Assembly (NCBI RefSeq): GCF_036370855.1 | Contig: NC_088112.1 | Coordinates: 21,568,469 to 21,632,468 of the forward strand | Source of the DNA: Dromaius novaehollandiae | Lineage: Eukaryota; Chordata; Aves; Casuariiformes; Dromaiidae | Direction of reading: 5' to 3' | Length of the DNA stretch: 64,000 bases | In this document: positions 34,001 to 63,277 of the stretch, piece by piece | Layout: the number at the start of each line of letters is the position of its first letter | Numbering within the stretch: position 1 is the stretch's first letter | Position numbers and translations under genes: made by a program | Notes under the pieces: model-generated | Database searches by the model: none | What the model saw: only the letters and a program-made list of their open reading frames with translations | Told to the model about the DNA's origin: nothing

Positions 34001-34516
34001 GCGCTCCGCCGTGCAGCATCCGCAGCTCTCAGCCCCACAGGATCTCAGCTCGGATCTTCCACTGCAATAGAAACCAAACCAGGCCATACAGCCCTGGTGT
34101 TTCACACCTTCCTGCACATTTAACTTTTCCCTTCATCACCATTTTCGCTTTCATGGGAATTTCACAAATGCAGCTCAGGCAGGCATTTTGCTATTTGCTT
34201 GGATTCTGCTCCTTTTCAACAACTCTCAGTTTTGAGCACACTGCACTTTTGGTGAATTACTCAGCATTTCACAGCTCTGCACCACTCATCCTCTTCACAG
34301 CGGCTCCGTAAAGGTCTCTACCTTGCCACCAGTTAGTAGTCAAGACCATGCTAGTCAGTCAAATCCCTCAGCAAGCATATTAATGGTCCTATTGTCTTTT
34401 TTTCCCTATTACAGGCCCCCTGTCCAGTGGCAGCAGGCAACACTACTTCACTGAAAGATTTTCTACTGGACCTAAACAAAGTCCACCAACAACTAGCAAA
34501 AGACAATACAATCTGA
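30930..34516 (+). CDS. IL4: Interleukin-4 precursor (complete, 4 exons, 138 aa)
   Basis: IL-4 is a secreted four-helix cytokine acting through IL4R-alpha to drive Th2 differentiation and B-cell class switching. Exons 30930-31064, 31354-31401, 33864-33995 and 34415-34516 join at phase 0 into 45+16+44+33 codons plus TGA. The leader is hydrophobic (residues 5-17, FPVLLTFFCLLAC) and the start lies 90 bp past a TATA-like box. The segments SCDEMNVTNIFAD, EILCKAATVALEGQSCH and APCPVAAGNTTS closely resemble what I recall of chicken IL-4. Mature cysteines are 48, 70, 82 and 108, against six in human IL-4. N-glycosylation sequons are at 52 (NVT) and 114 (NTT). It follows IL13 in the same direction, 6 kb downstream. 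The second intron (2.46 kb) corresponds to the intron holding an enhancer in mammals. Confidence 0.95.
31354..31401 (+). CDS. IL4: IL4 exon 2
   Basis: 16 codons (VSCDEMNVTNIFADRK) between GATAAAG and GTAAGA. Includes the first mature cysteine and a glycosylation sequon. Confidence 0.95.
31402..33863 (+). other. IL4: IL4 intron 2 (2.46 kb)
   Basis: Non-coding, GC-richer than the neighbouring introns in its first part, with a CA microsatellite followed by C8 near its 3' end. In mammals this intron holds a GATA3-dependent IL4 enhancer; no specific homologous element was recognised by eye. Confidence 0.7.
33658..33684. repeat. (CA)n microsatellite plus C tract
   Basis: About ten CA dinucleotides followed by a run of C, within IL4 intron 2. 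Confidence 0.9.
33864..33995 (+). CDS. IL4: IL4 exon 3
   Basis: 44 codons between TTCCAG and GAG|GTAAGG. Carries two cysteines (ILCKA, QSCHR) and the third helix (LNLRHLVRR). Confidence 0.95.
34415..34516 (+). CDS. IL4: IL4 exon 4
   Basis: 33 codons plus TGA after ATTACAG. Encodes APCPVAAGNTTSLKDFLLDL and the end of helix D. Confidence 0.95.
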   Translation, partial: APCPVAAGNTTSLKDFLLDLNKVHQQLAKDNTI

Positions 34517-34610
34517 AGTGAAAACACCTTGTTTCCTACTATAATGACACTGTATTTTCAGAGATTATTTATATCTATTTTTAAATAAAAGTATTTTTGG
34601 ACTAAGTTTG
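34517..34610 (+). other. IL4: IL4 3' UTR with AU-rich sequence and polyA signal
   Basis: Very short UTR: ATTTA at 34567-34571 in AT-rich sequence, then AATAAA at 34584-34589, about 70 bases past the stop. This is compact compared with the probable IL13 UTR. Confidence 0.75.
34584..34589 (+). terminator. IL4: IL4 polyadenylation signal AATAAA
   Basis: Canonical hexamer 68 bases past the TGA, followed by T- and GT-rich sequence. Confidence 0.8.
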
Positions 34611-36690
34611 CTAACATTGCATATGTTTCTTGGCCAGCATCTGTACAGCATGAGTGCCTCTGGGAGCTCCAAGGTGTCAGATGGAGCTCGCAGCACAAGA
34701 CTGCAAGGAAGCCCCTGCTTCCCTGACACATGCTCTGCTCTCTCACCTCCCTCCCCACCGCATCCCTTGCGGGACCCAGGAAAGCTGCAAATCTGGAGGC
34801 CTCATACAGACCCAGGGAGTTGCAAAGGGTCCAAGAGGAAGGTAGCCAAAGCTGGGACTGAGGCTAGTCCAGAATCAGGAGGACAGGGTGACCGCAGAAG
34901 AGGGAAACTGCAGGGCAGGGAGGAAAGGATGGGCATTTTCTGTCCACTTTGGTGGATAGGGACGAGTTTGTGACTAGGTTTGATACTGTGGTGCACACAG
35001 TCAGTGCTGGCACCAGAGAACTGAGCAGCTACAATTGTCTATAGGTACTGGGCAACTGGGGCCTTAGAAGTTAGGAGTTCTTAAACTATCAAGTCAGAAA
35101 AGAAAGCTCACAGGATTTTGTTATTTTGTGATGTAAGCTGCAAGACATGTGAATGGCCTGGGTGAAGGAAGGAGTCCCGAGCTGCAGGAAGGAGGAATTT
35201 GTCCTGCTATGTAACCTAGCTTATACTACCACAAAGAGACCAGGATCAAGCAGACAGAAAGCCCAAGAGAAGCCAGCTGTGGCCACCTGGGAGAAGGCTG
35301 GCCACAAACAGGGCCTAAGACTAGGACCTACTTTCTCACACAATCAGCTCAGAAATGTGTGCTAACGCTTAGAAGGGAGATGCCAATTCTGACAAGCTGC
35401 AATTAGCACTGGGTTTAGGGAGTCCTTAGCTAAGCAGGCCCTCAGTACACCCTCAACCTACAGTCTGGCATGGCATTTCCCAGCCCAAGAATAAAGAGGC
35501 TCCAGTAACAATCGGAGTTTAAGAGAAATAGCGACAGGGAGCAAAGCTGCCTATTTGAAGAGACACCTCCAGCCTTCAACAGAGCTGGGTTGTGGTTTAA
35601 GTCTGTCTCCAGCAATAGGCAACTGGAGTCTTACAGGTATTGAGGTATCTATCAGTTTGCAACTTATTTTGGCATAGCGTGGGAGAGGGTTTTGGAAAGT
35701 CCCAGAACTGTGCAAGGTTTGGTTAGTGCATCAACTGAGTCAGAGTACTCTCAAGGGAGCTGCAAAATTATCTGCAGACCACAAAAAAACCTGTTACCTA
35801 CTGCATGAGCGGGCTGAGAGACCTCTTCTAAAGGAAGAAACGCAATGCAGATCAATACAGGTTACGCAGCAGAAGAAAGAGCTGGGCGTTTCTAATCGCC
35901 TCAGGTAACTTCATGCCATCTGCACTAACACAGGATGTGACAGGCTTGCCAAGTACCACAGAGACAATTAAAAACCAAAGCTGTGTGGAAGTCCTCTCCC
36001 CATCGGCAGCACCCACCTATGCAGTGCACGTACGTAAGTGGGAACGTGTGCTGCACTGGTTGCACTGCAGTGGAGCAGAAGTTGCTCTCAGGGCTCTGGG
36101 ACACACCAGCCCCAACTAACCTGTTTCCTGGCCTCGCCCCACTGATCTTGCCTGGAGTTCTGCAAAAACCCACTCCTGCTCTGCCCAACCCACCTCTCCC
36201 TCCCCCTCAGTGGGGCACCCAGTCCCCAGCTGGGGCACAGGAGTCCCACTGCCCCGGGGCTTGGCAACGGGACCCCCACACTCCCCAGACTCACCCGGCT
36301 GACAACAGTGGATTTGTTTCAGCAGCGAGAAGCCTGCCCCAGGGAGGAAGCACCGCCAGCAGTTAAACTGGAGGTGACAACTACCAGATGAAGTTTACAG
36401 TTTCATTTATGCAGGGTATCAGACTACACAAGTGGGATGACTGCATCTGCATCTGTAAAAATACAGACTTACTCCATCTTCTCTCCAGAGGCGACCAGCT
36501 CTAACATCTGGAAAACATTCAGATCCTTGTATGAGGATAACTATACTTCCCTGAACTTCTTCAATAAATGCTACATGTCAGAGCTACACAGACAATTTTA
36601 ACTGTCCTTGTTAACATTTATCCCAACTTTCAATGGGTTAGAAAGAGGCTGTATGCATAAAATTGAAAAACATGAAGAAAGATGGAACTA
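34611..36690. other. Intergenic region between convergent IL4 and KIF3A
   Basis: About 2.1 kb with no gene, repeat family or CpG island recognised. Short open frames here have no recognisable similarity. Confidence 0.75.
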
Positions 36691-39600
36691 GGAATCAAGA
36701 ATTTTATTTTATGGTATGAACATGCTTCAAGGACACAATACTGATATATACAGTATAATGAATTCATCCGAAAACTAAGAATAATCAGAAATAAACAGTT
36801 AGAGAGCCAATAAATAGGAAGACAAAGTATACAAACAGACTAGTAGTTTTTCTTATATACAGAACCGGCTGAACAGACCTGTTGAGAAAGGTGAAAACTA
36901 GGATGTGTGCAGACAATGCAAGTCAGTGAAAGGCACTAAGGACAATTTTCCCCTCCTTTTAAACAAAAAAATCAGGAACAAGTTAAATATGAGATAATTC
37001 ATTTAGAACAACATTACATAACAAATGCAGGAAAATTCAATGTTAAGATTGATATTCTGGAATGAAAGGGAACTTCTGGTAGCAAAATGGGAAGGTGAGT
37101 ATACACCATATGTGTGCATATATATGTGTGTATATATATATATGTAAGTTAATATGATACTAAGAAATACTATAGAGCAACTACTGAGCTGAAATCAGAA
37201 TGGCTGTGTTGGCCAAGTCATTAAAAAGCCCCAAACCAACCAAAGCCATTCCTTATTAAAACATGTTATGGGCACATTAGACATTCACAGATTATCCATG
37301 GATACAGAGAGGCCCATATAGTAAACCTCCAAGCCAGGCTCTCCGATTTAAAAAGAAAATTCCCAGAGGAAAAAAAAAAAAACCCAAAAAATCCTAACAC
37401 AGTTAAAAGTTACGCCAAAGCTGATAGTCTTTAGCATGGCTATGGTAGTGTTCCACTTTAAAAAAAAAAAAGTATATTCTTGCAGGAGCAAATGACGTGT
37501 TCTCCAAAACAAACCGCTAATATGAAATCCCAGCCAGTCTCTCCAAAGTGTGTGCAAGCAAACTTCTCTTTAAGCACATTTTCCCTGCCCCAAGACCCTC
37601 TGTTATACCTAGAGTATTACGGTTTTCAACAGCAGGACTGTAACATGAATTAAATCAAGATGATCAGCATGTGCATTTATAATTTTTAAATATTCTGAAC
37701 TCAATGTCATGGTTCATTGTGACATGTAAGTCACTGATGATCTGTCAAGCAAAAGAACAATTTACTACAGTTTTTTTTGTTTGTTTCAAAAGCACAAGTC
37801 AGGAGAAACCCCCTTAAAAACAGATCCTTCAACAAAGCAAGGCATAACACAATGAAATACAACAACTATCCCTGGTTCCGAGAACTGATACAGACCAAAA
37901 TTATGCATTTATCTGCTTGGACCATGAACCTGCATAAGAAACTCCTAAGACAAAGAACAGTGTTCGAGTCATTTTTAGTCTGTTTTATGACAAGCACATA
38001 ATATTTGACGTCTTAACCTTATCCAAGCACATTCAAAATAAGATCAGCTCTTCAAGAGTAAAAATCAACTACAGTTTAGATTAAACAGAAACTGAGTATT
38101 TCTCTTAAATGCTACACTATAAAAAAAAAAAAGACAATTTGTATTTGCATCTTTTATGAATTCAGGTGACAAAGCTAGATCTTTTTCCCCTGCACAAAAG
38201 GTAGAGGGCAGATATTCTCCTCCTAGTTCACAACCCTGAAAAATATATATTTTAAAAAACCAGAAAAAGCCTAGAATTTGTTTAAAATAGCACTGAATGT
38301 ATCTCCTGAATGAAATATGCTATTAAAAGAACAGCTTTACTTGTCAAATGATGATTCACACCTGTCAGAGCCACATGGTACACCCCATTAAGCACTGCAA
38401 TAGTAAGAGGGGGATATGGACTTCTTTAACTGCTGTAAGTACTTCACAAGAGTATTCTAGTAACTGCAAATGTGGCTACTAGCAAAAACTCAGCACACCC
38501 AAGGACTTGTCCTGTTCTTCATCATGTCATGCTTATGGACTCAATTTTTCATGTCAGTATCATAGCTTTTTAAACTCTAGGTAACAGTAAGACTACATGG
38601 AAATCATAGCTAGTTAACACCCCACCGGCATGGGAACTGTGAGGATACCTGCAACTGATATGTTCCAGCACTAGTTATATAACACACAGTACAAAGGAGA
38701 TGCATTTTCTCCACGACACAAGAGTAATATATTAAAGTGTTATGTGTATTAGCAGCATAAATATAAAATAAGAACATGAGCAGCCACCACAAATAGATGG
38801 TTATTAACAGAGACCAGAACTATTTCCTTAAAACATAGCCAGAAACAGACGACAGTCTACACAGGGACAAGGACAGCATCAGCTATTTCAGAGGATGTTA
38901 CCGTTCTGGGAAAAAGGGGCAATTCATGCCCATTTTAAAACAGGAGAGTCAAATTCATCTTCAGTTTATAGAGCACTGGTCCAGTGCTCTTTGCATCAGG
39001 GATGAGGAAAAATGGAACTGTAATGCTCAGTGTCCCCAAGACAAATCCAAACTTTAGCAACAGAGCATTCTCTTTAAATAATCTCTGCTGTCCAGGTTAC
39101 AACAAAACAATGCATATAAATTAAAAATTTGCCAGCTCAGTCAGAAGCATGAAAAGCAGCCAGAGCAATGCTGCAACACATACTTAAAAGGAAGAAAACA
39201 AAATGCATTTTCTTGCCTTTGCCTCAAAGGCCATTCTCTGCAGTGCAAGGAGATTACACACAAGTGGGCAAGAAAGGAAAGCACAACTTGACATACTTGT
39301 TGCACTGAAACAGAACACTGTCCCTTCCCAGAAGTCTGGCAACTACTCTGTATAGTAAGACTGCAGATGAAGGGATAAAAAATGACATGTATTCCATTCA
39401 CAAAATGATCAGGTTCCTAACTACAATGAGGAATATTTAAATAAAAGGGTTTGATGCCAAAATCAAGTTAACTCATAGGTTTGCAGCAACCACATTCAAA
39501 CACACAGAACAGTGCAACAGCAGAAAACAGTGAAAGCTGCCAGTTTCTATGTGCAAAGCAGAACATAAATCAGATTTACCAGCTTTAAGTTTTAACTAAC

Positions 39601-39935
39601 CACTCTGGGCTAGCATGTCTAGCACTTAAACACACATCTAGAACCTTGCTTTCTATACACTTCAACAAGGATTGCCAACAATAGTTTCCCTGCACAACAC
39701 AAAATTGTTTAACACAGAATTTCACAACCACCATATATACCTGTTTAACATTATGTTAATATAACATACAGTATATGGGCAACTAAGGAAAAATGTTTTT
39801 TAAATAAAACTCCATACCAGTAAGGCATGGATTTCATAGCCACTTTGTTAAACTGTGCCTACTCTTTTGGGTTCCATGTTCTGGCCCAGCCTTACACACT
39901 CACTGATTTTTACAGCATTTCTGAATCCGTCCCAC
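36690..39935 (-). other. KIF3A: Probable KIF3A 3' UTR
   Basis: AT-rich, without long open frames or recognised repeats apart from a (TA/TG)n stretch at about 37117-37145. Long 3' UTRs are usual for KIF3A in mammals. The extent depends on the polyA signal at 36703-36708. Confidence 0.5.
36703..36708 (-). terminator. KIF3A: Candidate KIF3A polyadenylation signal
   Basis: Minus-strand AATAAA, followed by T-rich sequence on that strand. It would give KIF3A a 3' UTR of about 3.2 kb. Other 3' ends are possible. Confidence 0.5.
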
Positions 39936-57652
<17,717 letters not shown>

Positions 57653-57784
57653 GGCGGCGGCGCGCGGGCAGGGAGCGGCGCCGGGCGCGAGGCACCCGCC
57701 GGGCGGCACAACGGAACAATAACACCAGCGCGCCTGCGCCTGCGCCCGCGCCTGCGCCCGCCCCCGGCGCCCCGCGCCGCCCAG

Positions 57785-57886
57785 CCAATCCCCGCGCCCT
57801 GCGGAGGCCGCGCAGCCAATGGCTGGCGGGCACGGGAGGGGCACGCTCTGCGCGCTCGCCGCCATTGGTGCCGCGCCCCAGCCAAT
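57785..57886. promoter_or_regulatory. Cluster of four CCAAT boxes (NF-Y) upstream of KIF3A
   Basis: CCAAT at 57785-57789, 57816-57820 and 57882-57886, and ATTGG at 57864-57868, all within about 100 bp and 133-235 bp upstream of the KIF3A ATG. Multiple CCAAT boxes in GC-rich promoters are the usual NF-Y arrangement. Confidence 0.65.
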
Positions 57887-57934
57887 GGCGGAGCGGGGGG
57901 GGGAACGGGCCGCCGCCGCGGCGGGGCGGGGCGC

Positions 57935-57948
57935 GTCGCCATGGGCAC
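57935..57948 (+). promoter_or_regulatory. X-box-like site (RFX) near KIF3A
   Basis: GTCGCCATGGGCAC matches the RFX X-box GTYNCC-AT-RGNAAC at 13 of 14 positions. RFX factors activate ciliary genes, and KIF3A is one. The site is about 285 bp upstream of the KIF3A ATG. Binding is inferred. Confidence 0.5.
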
Positions 57949-58019
57949 CGCGGGGGGGCCGCGGGGTGATTAGCGCCTGGCGCTAATTGTGGCTCGCGGC
58001 TGCTGCTCCGGGGGGGGCT

Positions 58020-58495
58020 CTGACAGGCCCCGGGGGTGGTGACGGGGCTCCGGGGGGCCTGACAGGGCTCCAGGGGGAGGTGGCAGGGCTGAGGGGGGCT
58101 GACAGGGCTCTGGGGGTTTGACAGGGCTCTGGGGGGGCTGACAGGGCTCTGGGGGAGCTGACAGGGCTCTGGGGGGGCTGACAGGGCTCTGGGGGAGCTG
58201 ACAGGGCTCGGGGAAGACTGACAGGGCTCAGGGGGGCTGACAGGCCTCTGGGGATTGCTGACAGGGCTCAGGGGGGCTGACAGGCCTCTGGGGATTGCTG
58301 ACAGGGCTCGGGGAAGACTGACAGGGCTCAGGGGTTGCTGACAGGGCTCTGGGGGAGCTGACAGGGCCCTGGGGGTTGCTGGCAGGGCTCTGGGGGGGCT
58401 GGCAGGGCTCTGGGGGGCTGACAGGGCTCGGGGCGGGGGGCTGACAGGGCTCTGGGGATTGCTGACAGGGCTCTGGGGGAGCTGACAGGGCTGTG
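58020..58495. repeat. G-rich minisatellite, about 24 copies of a ~20-bp unit
   Basis: Tandem imperfect copies of CTGACAGGGCTCTGGGGGGG, with variants ending GGGGAAGA, GGGGATTG or GGGGGAG. A two-unit block ending in GGGGATTGCT is itself repeated. Runs of 4-7 G in each unit are all on the plus strand. It sits between the divergent KIF3A and CCNI2 genes. Confidence 0.95.
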
Positions 58496-59029
58496 TAGAG
58501 AGGTCACCACATAGTGAATTTATCTCTTTTTCTCCTTTCTCTATTCTGTTTCTTACTGCCCCTTAGCTATTTCTGCACCCCCAAACGCTTCTCGTGACAG
58601 GGCGCAGGGCTTCGCTCACGTCCCTCCCCTCCCCGCGCTGCCCCTGGTCCAGGCGCAGAGGCCTGGCATCCCGGAGCAAAGCAGCAATAATCTGCAACGA
58701 GCAACAAGCACAGAAATAAACGGAGGGCTGCAACACTTTAACTGCCGTGTGCTTTTGCCGGGGGCTGTAGGTGGAAGTAAGAGTGCGGACAGGAGTGATC
58801 TGGGGCTCGGGGAAGGGCTTCCAGTGCCGCAGGAGAAGCACACCGTCCTGCACTGCGGGGCTGGGAGCGCGCTGGCGATGGCCGGAGTGCCCGGCTGGAG
58901 TGTCGGCAGTGAGCCAGAAGGCTCCAGGACAAGGTGTTCAGTCGGACACAGCCGCTCCGCTGTTCGTGTGTTGCTACAGGATTACTCAGTGCTTCACTGC
59001 CCGCAGAGGTGCCTGCGCTAAGGGAGTCA

Positions 59030-59616
59030 TTTAGCCCCAAAAATGCATAACCCGGAGGCCCGGCGGGCGAGCGGGGAGCTGCGGGCGGGCGGGCCGAGCT
59101 CTGGGAATAAGATTTAACATAAACTGCAGAAAACGCTGCGTGCAGAAAACTTGCAGCGAAGGGGGGAGCCGAGGAGAGCAGTCACGCGGGCCGGGGCCGG
59201 ACGGGGCGGGCCGGGGGGGGCCGGACGGGGCGGAACCGGGGTGGGACGGGACGGGACGGGACGGACGAGGCCGGGGCCGGGCGGGTTCCGCCGCGCGCAG
59301 CCGCCGCTCCCGCAGCACCGGGCCGAGCCGAACCGAACCGAGCCCCCATGCGCGGCCGGCCGCAGCGCCCACCCCCGGCGCGGCCCCCCCGGGCGGGTAA
59401 GGACGGGCCGTCGCGGGGGGAAGGCGGAGGGGGCGGCGGCGCTGCCCCCCCCCCCGGGGCCGGGGGGCCGCTCGCCCCGTCCGGGGCCGCGGCGGGGGCC
59501 GGGGGAGGCAGCCCGGGCTGTGCCAGGCGCTGCTCCGCGGCGGCGGGGAGAGACCAGAGGGTTTCCCTTGGTTTTGACAGCCGCCCCCGCCCGGGAAGCT
59601 GGCTCAGAGGGGGGCT
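59030..59616 (+). promoter_or_regulatory. CCNI2: CpG island, CCNI2 promoter and 5' UTR
   Basis: Dense CpG and G-rich sequence just upstream of the CCNI2 start, with a short pentamer repeat (GGGAC)n at about 59241-59262 and (CCGAA/CCGAG) repeats near 59325-59342. No TATA box identified. A TTTTGACAG acceptor-like sequence ends at 59580, so an upstream non-coding exon is possible. Confidence 0.7.
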
Positions 59617-59730
59617 ATGAAGTGCCCGGGACCTTCGCAGAGCCTGAGACTCGCCCTCTTCCTGGAAAACGCCTTGGCCAGCGAGGCTAGGATTTGGAAA
59701 GTGCCAGTTTTCCAGGATCTCATCCTGAAG
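59617..59730 (+). CDS. CCNI2: CCNI2 exon 1
   Basis: 38 codons from ATG to AAG|GTATTT; N-terminal helix [18 protein letters not shown], as in cyclin I. Confidence 0.9.
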
Positions 59731-62700
59731 GTATTTTCCCCTGTCTCCTTTGGAAGCGCCGAAGGGGCCGTGCGGGACGCAGCGCTAGTCCTGCATCTGG
59801 TCCCCCACCAAACGCAGAAATCATCTTAGGTGGACTGAGCTTAAGGGATGGAGGGGGGAGGCTCTGTACTTGACTCCTTTTGCCTCTTATGCTCCGTTTA
59901 AACCATGATTTAGGGATGCTTCACATTTTGTTTTGACTCAGCCAGTTCTGGGAACTCTGGAGCAGGCAGGTAGGAGCGGACAAGGATTTTAGCCATAAAT
60001 AAAAATGTCACATTATAGTTAATCATGCTCTACTACTTTGTAGTTCTCTCCTCCTCTGAGTTTCATGCATTCAAGGGGGAGAAGAGAGAATTCAGCGCGG
60101 GCTGACCGAAACCAGCCCGCTCCCGGCTGTTAAAGTGAGTCAGTTATCGTAGGAAGCGACGGCACTTGAGGTCCTGCCGCGTGCAGTGGAAACGCTGAGG
60201 CTCGGCTGCTTTTGGGAGGTGCTTCAAGATCCCTGGAATAACGCACAAAACGGCCCTGGAAGCCTTGTCCCTTTTTCGCAGTAGCGTAGAAATGCTGTTT
60301 TTGCAAGGTATTTTTATTACCAAATGAAGCAAAATAGCAAAATGGATAATGTGAAAGCTTAATGTTGAGCAAATTAGCGGTAAATGTTGCCTGTTCTGTG
60401 CAGCTGCTCGGCCCTTTCGGCTACCCTTACGTTAATGCACACCACGGACCACCTGTGGCATTGCAACGGCTGCAAGATTAAAGTCTTTCCTCTTTCCTAA
60501 ATGCATCCTCAAATAAAATACAAGTAAGAAAAAACTCGAATATATTTTGCATTATGCCCTGGGGCAGGGGCCGTAAACCGAGCTTCTCTGTGGCTCCAAG
60601 GCTGAGCAAATTCAAGGGCTGCAAAAAACAAACAAATAAAAAACAAACTTAGAAGAACAAACCAAAATACACTCCTGACCACGGTTTCTCTCCCCGTCGA
60701 GGCTGTTTGAATGCAACACGTGCTGCGGCAGAGGCTTCGATCTTTCCTGGAGGGGGAAGTCATGAGCACACTCAGCACCTGGGGAATAAGCTCAGTTTGC
60801 TGGTTCGGACCCACGGTGCAAGGGGAAGGCTGGGTGCCCTCAGGTCAGCCCTCCAGTAAAATCCAGTACCGAGGTGCTCCCCAGCACAGCGAGAGCCTGA
60901 TTGACTGGGCAACATGGACAAGTGCTTAAAACCGCTCAGAAACTTGGTCTTTCCTTCGCTGTGTAGACACAGCCAACAACTTTCTTCATTTCAAGCCTCC
61001 AGACATCTTAAATGTTAATTAGAGCACTTAGAATGATTGCAGGCTTCCTTTAGAGATATGTTAACAAAATCATCAAAGGACTAACTGTATTTTTTTTTTT
61101 AACTTTGTTTCTTCCCCTCAGGGTACAGATATCTCTCTGCTGTGTTACGAGAAAGTGGTTCTCTGGATTGCAGAAATAAACTCGCAGTTCCAATTTTACC
61201 CTGAAACATTTGCCTTAGCTATCAGCATCCTTAACCGGGTACTGGCATCAGTAAAGGTAGGGAATGTCTATCAGCTTTTTTTCTTCCTGGCTGGCTTAAT
61301 GACTGGACATATAAGGGAGATGAAATCAATTTACACCCCAAGCAGATACTGCTGCTTGGCAGCAGATTTAGGGAGCAGTCAGGGTCTTCGCCGGGGAAGG
61401 CTTTTAAGCATGCAAACTCGAGTGTGTGCTGAGGCTCCACTGATTTACAGTCCTTAGTAGAGGTGTTTGTATGAATTGTGGTCCAAATGCTGTGATAAAT
61501 GCAAAGAACTCATTATCACCTGGTTGTCTCTGCTAAACAGAAAACATTTTCACCAGCACTTTTAATATTTTAGTTTTGAAACCACTATTTTTACCCAAAC
61601 CGTGGGCCCCTCTTTTTCTGCCACTGAAGTGACAGCAAAGTTATGAATAGAATTAAATCTTGCTGCTCAGTTCTGTTAAGGTCTATACTGGCATTTGGCA
61701 AAAGCATATTAGTTAATATCTTACTTAGCTGAGGAGAGGAATAATACTGCATTGTAGATATTCGGCATTGCATAGCCAAAATCACAGGGAACCTTAATAA
61801 AACTTGCAGCAAGAAGAGGATTTATTTTGTTTCACTTTGGATTTCCTTGTTGTTTCCAGCTTCAAATGACTCTTACTGCAGCTAAACTAATTCAGAAGCA
61901 ACTGCAACCTAAATGAAAGTTTGAAACTTGTGTATCTGTAGTAGAATGGCAGTTATTTCCCCCAAGACTGTTATCTTCTCTGCTCAGTGTTTTCTTCTTC
62001 TCCCTTCAGGCCCAATTAAAGTATCTTGAGTGCATAGCAATTTCCTGCCTCGTCCTTGCAGCAAAAACCAATGAAGAAGATGAGGTCTGTATGTTTAATT
62101 TTAAATGCACTAAGCTCGTCTCTAGTTGTTTTCAAGTTATTTATAGTTCCAAGTCTTTTAACAAGTTGGGCATAATGAAAAGATGTGAACTTGGTTACCC
62201 TAAGTAATTCCTGAGGGGGAAAACAGCAACATTTTCAGTTCTGTTTCATCATTGTTTGGAAAAGCCGGGACTTGCATGGATAAAGGACTTGTATGTAGTT
62301 CTGCAGTGGATCTGTTTCCCTCCTCTGCCCCTACATGTCTTCTCTCCCTTCAGAATCCAGAGCTTGCAGTGAAGCTTGGTCCAGGTGCAGTCAAAATGTG
62401 CATGTACAGTTCTGGGCTTGTGAGCATTGCTAATTCTGTTGCAATAGGTCCTGGGAGGGTAAGGTAGGCAAGACAGCAGAGGTTTTTTCAGAGGAAGCTT
62501 AAAATAGATGAGGTTGCTTGGAGTCAAGACTTATTACCGAACGCGTTGAGGAAATGACTCAGGTCTGCACCTCAAGGTGAGCGTGTAAAATCAGCAACTA
62601 CACATGTAAGTGTGAGACTGCACAGGATAATTTTCCAGTGCTTACAGCTAAAACTGTGTGTCAGAAGTGCACTGACAGACTTCTATGAGCCAAAGAGTCC

Positions 62701-63241
62701 TTGCAAAGCATTTCAGGTTGCATTTCTCCCCTTTCCTTCATTCCATTTTGGAAAAAAAAGAGCTGTGAGTTACAGCTGGCAACCTAGGAGTTGGAGTCAG
62801 ACATGCATTTCTCCTTGAATTTCTGCTACAGTGAAATGCTCTCCATAGCCTTTTCTAAGATGTGCTGTCTTGAGGTTATTCTTCTTTTCCCCTCAGCTAG
62901 AAAGGAGAAGTCTAGTCAATGACCACAGGAAACAAGGCAAGCACGAACAGCTCTGTAAAACAGGCCAACAGGAAGCCTCCTCCCAGCTCGGCAGACGAGC
63001 AAAAGCACCGAGGCTGTACGCAGTGAACCTGCATCACGGAGGCTCGCGGGGCCCCGGCAGCTGCCAGCCGTCCTCTGCCCAGTGGCCTGGGTTCGCAGCC
63101 GGGTGCCCCGCCATGAGCCTGCCCAGCCTTTGCTTAGGATTTTGGGATGTGTACAGACTTGTTAGATCCCTTTGCAATACATGGAAACGCACACAGCACT
63201 CCGTAGGAAGTTGTCTTCTTTATTTTTTAAAGGTTTTCTTT

Positions 63242-63277
<36 letters not shown>

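Noticed and set aside
58328-58510. Minus-strand repetitive peptide frame
   Set aside because: It is a translation of the G-rich minisatellite.
59151-59690. 179-codon frame overlapping CCNI2 exon 1 in another register
   Set aside because: It is out of frame with the cyclin I-like MKCPGP start and low-complexity; the exon 1 frame is supported by homology and splice sites.
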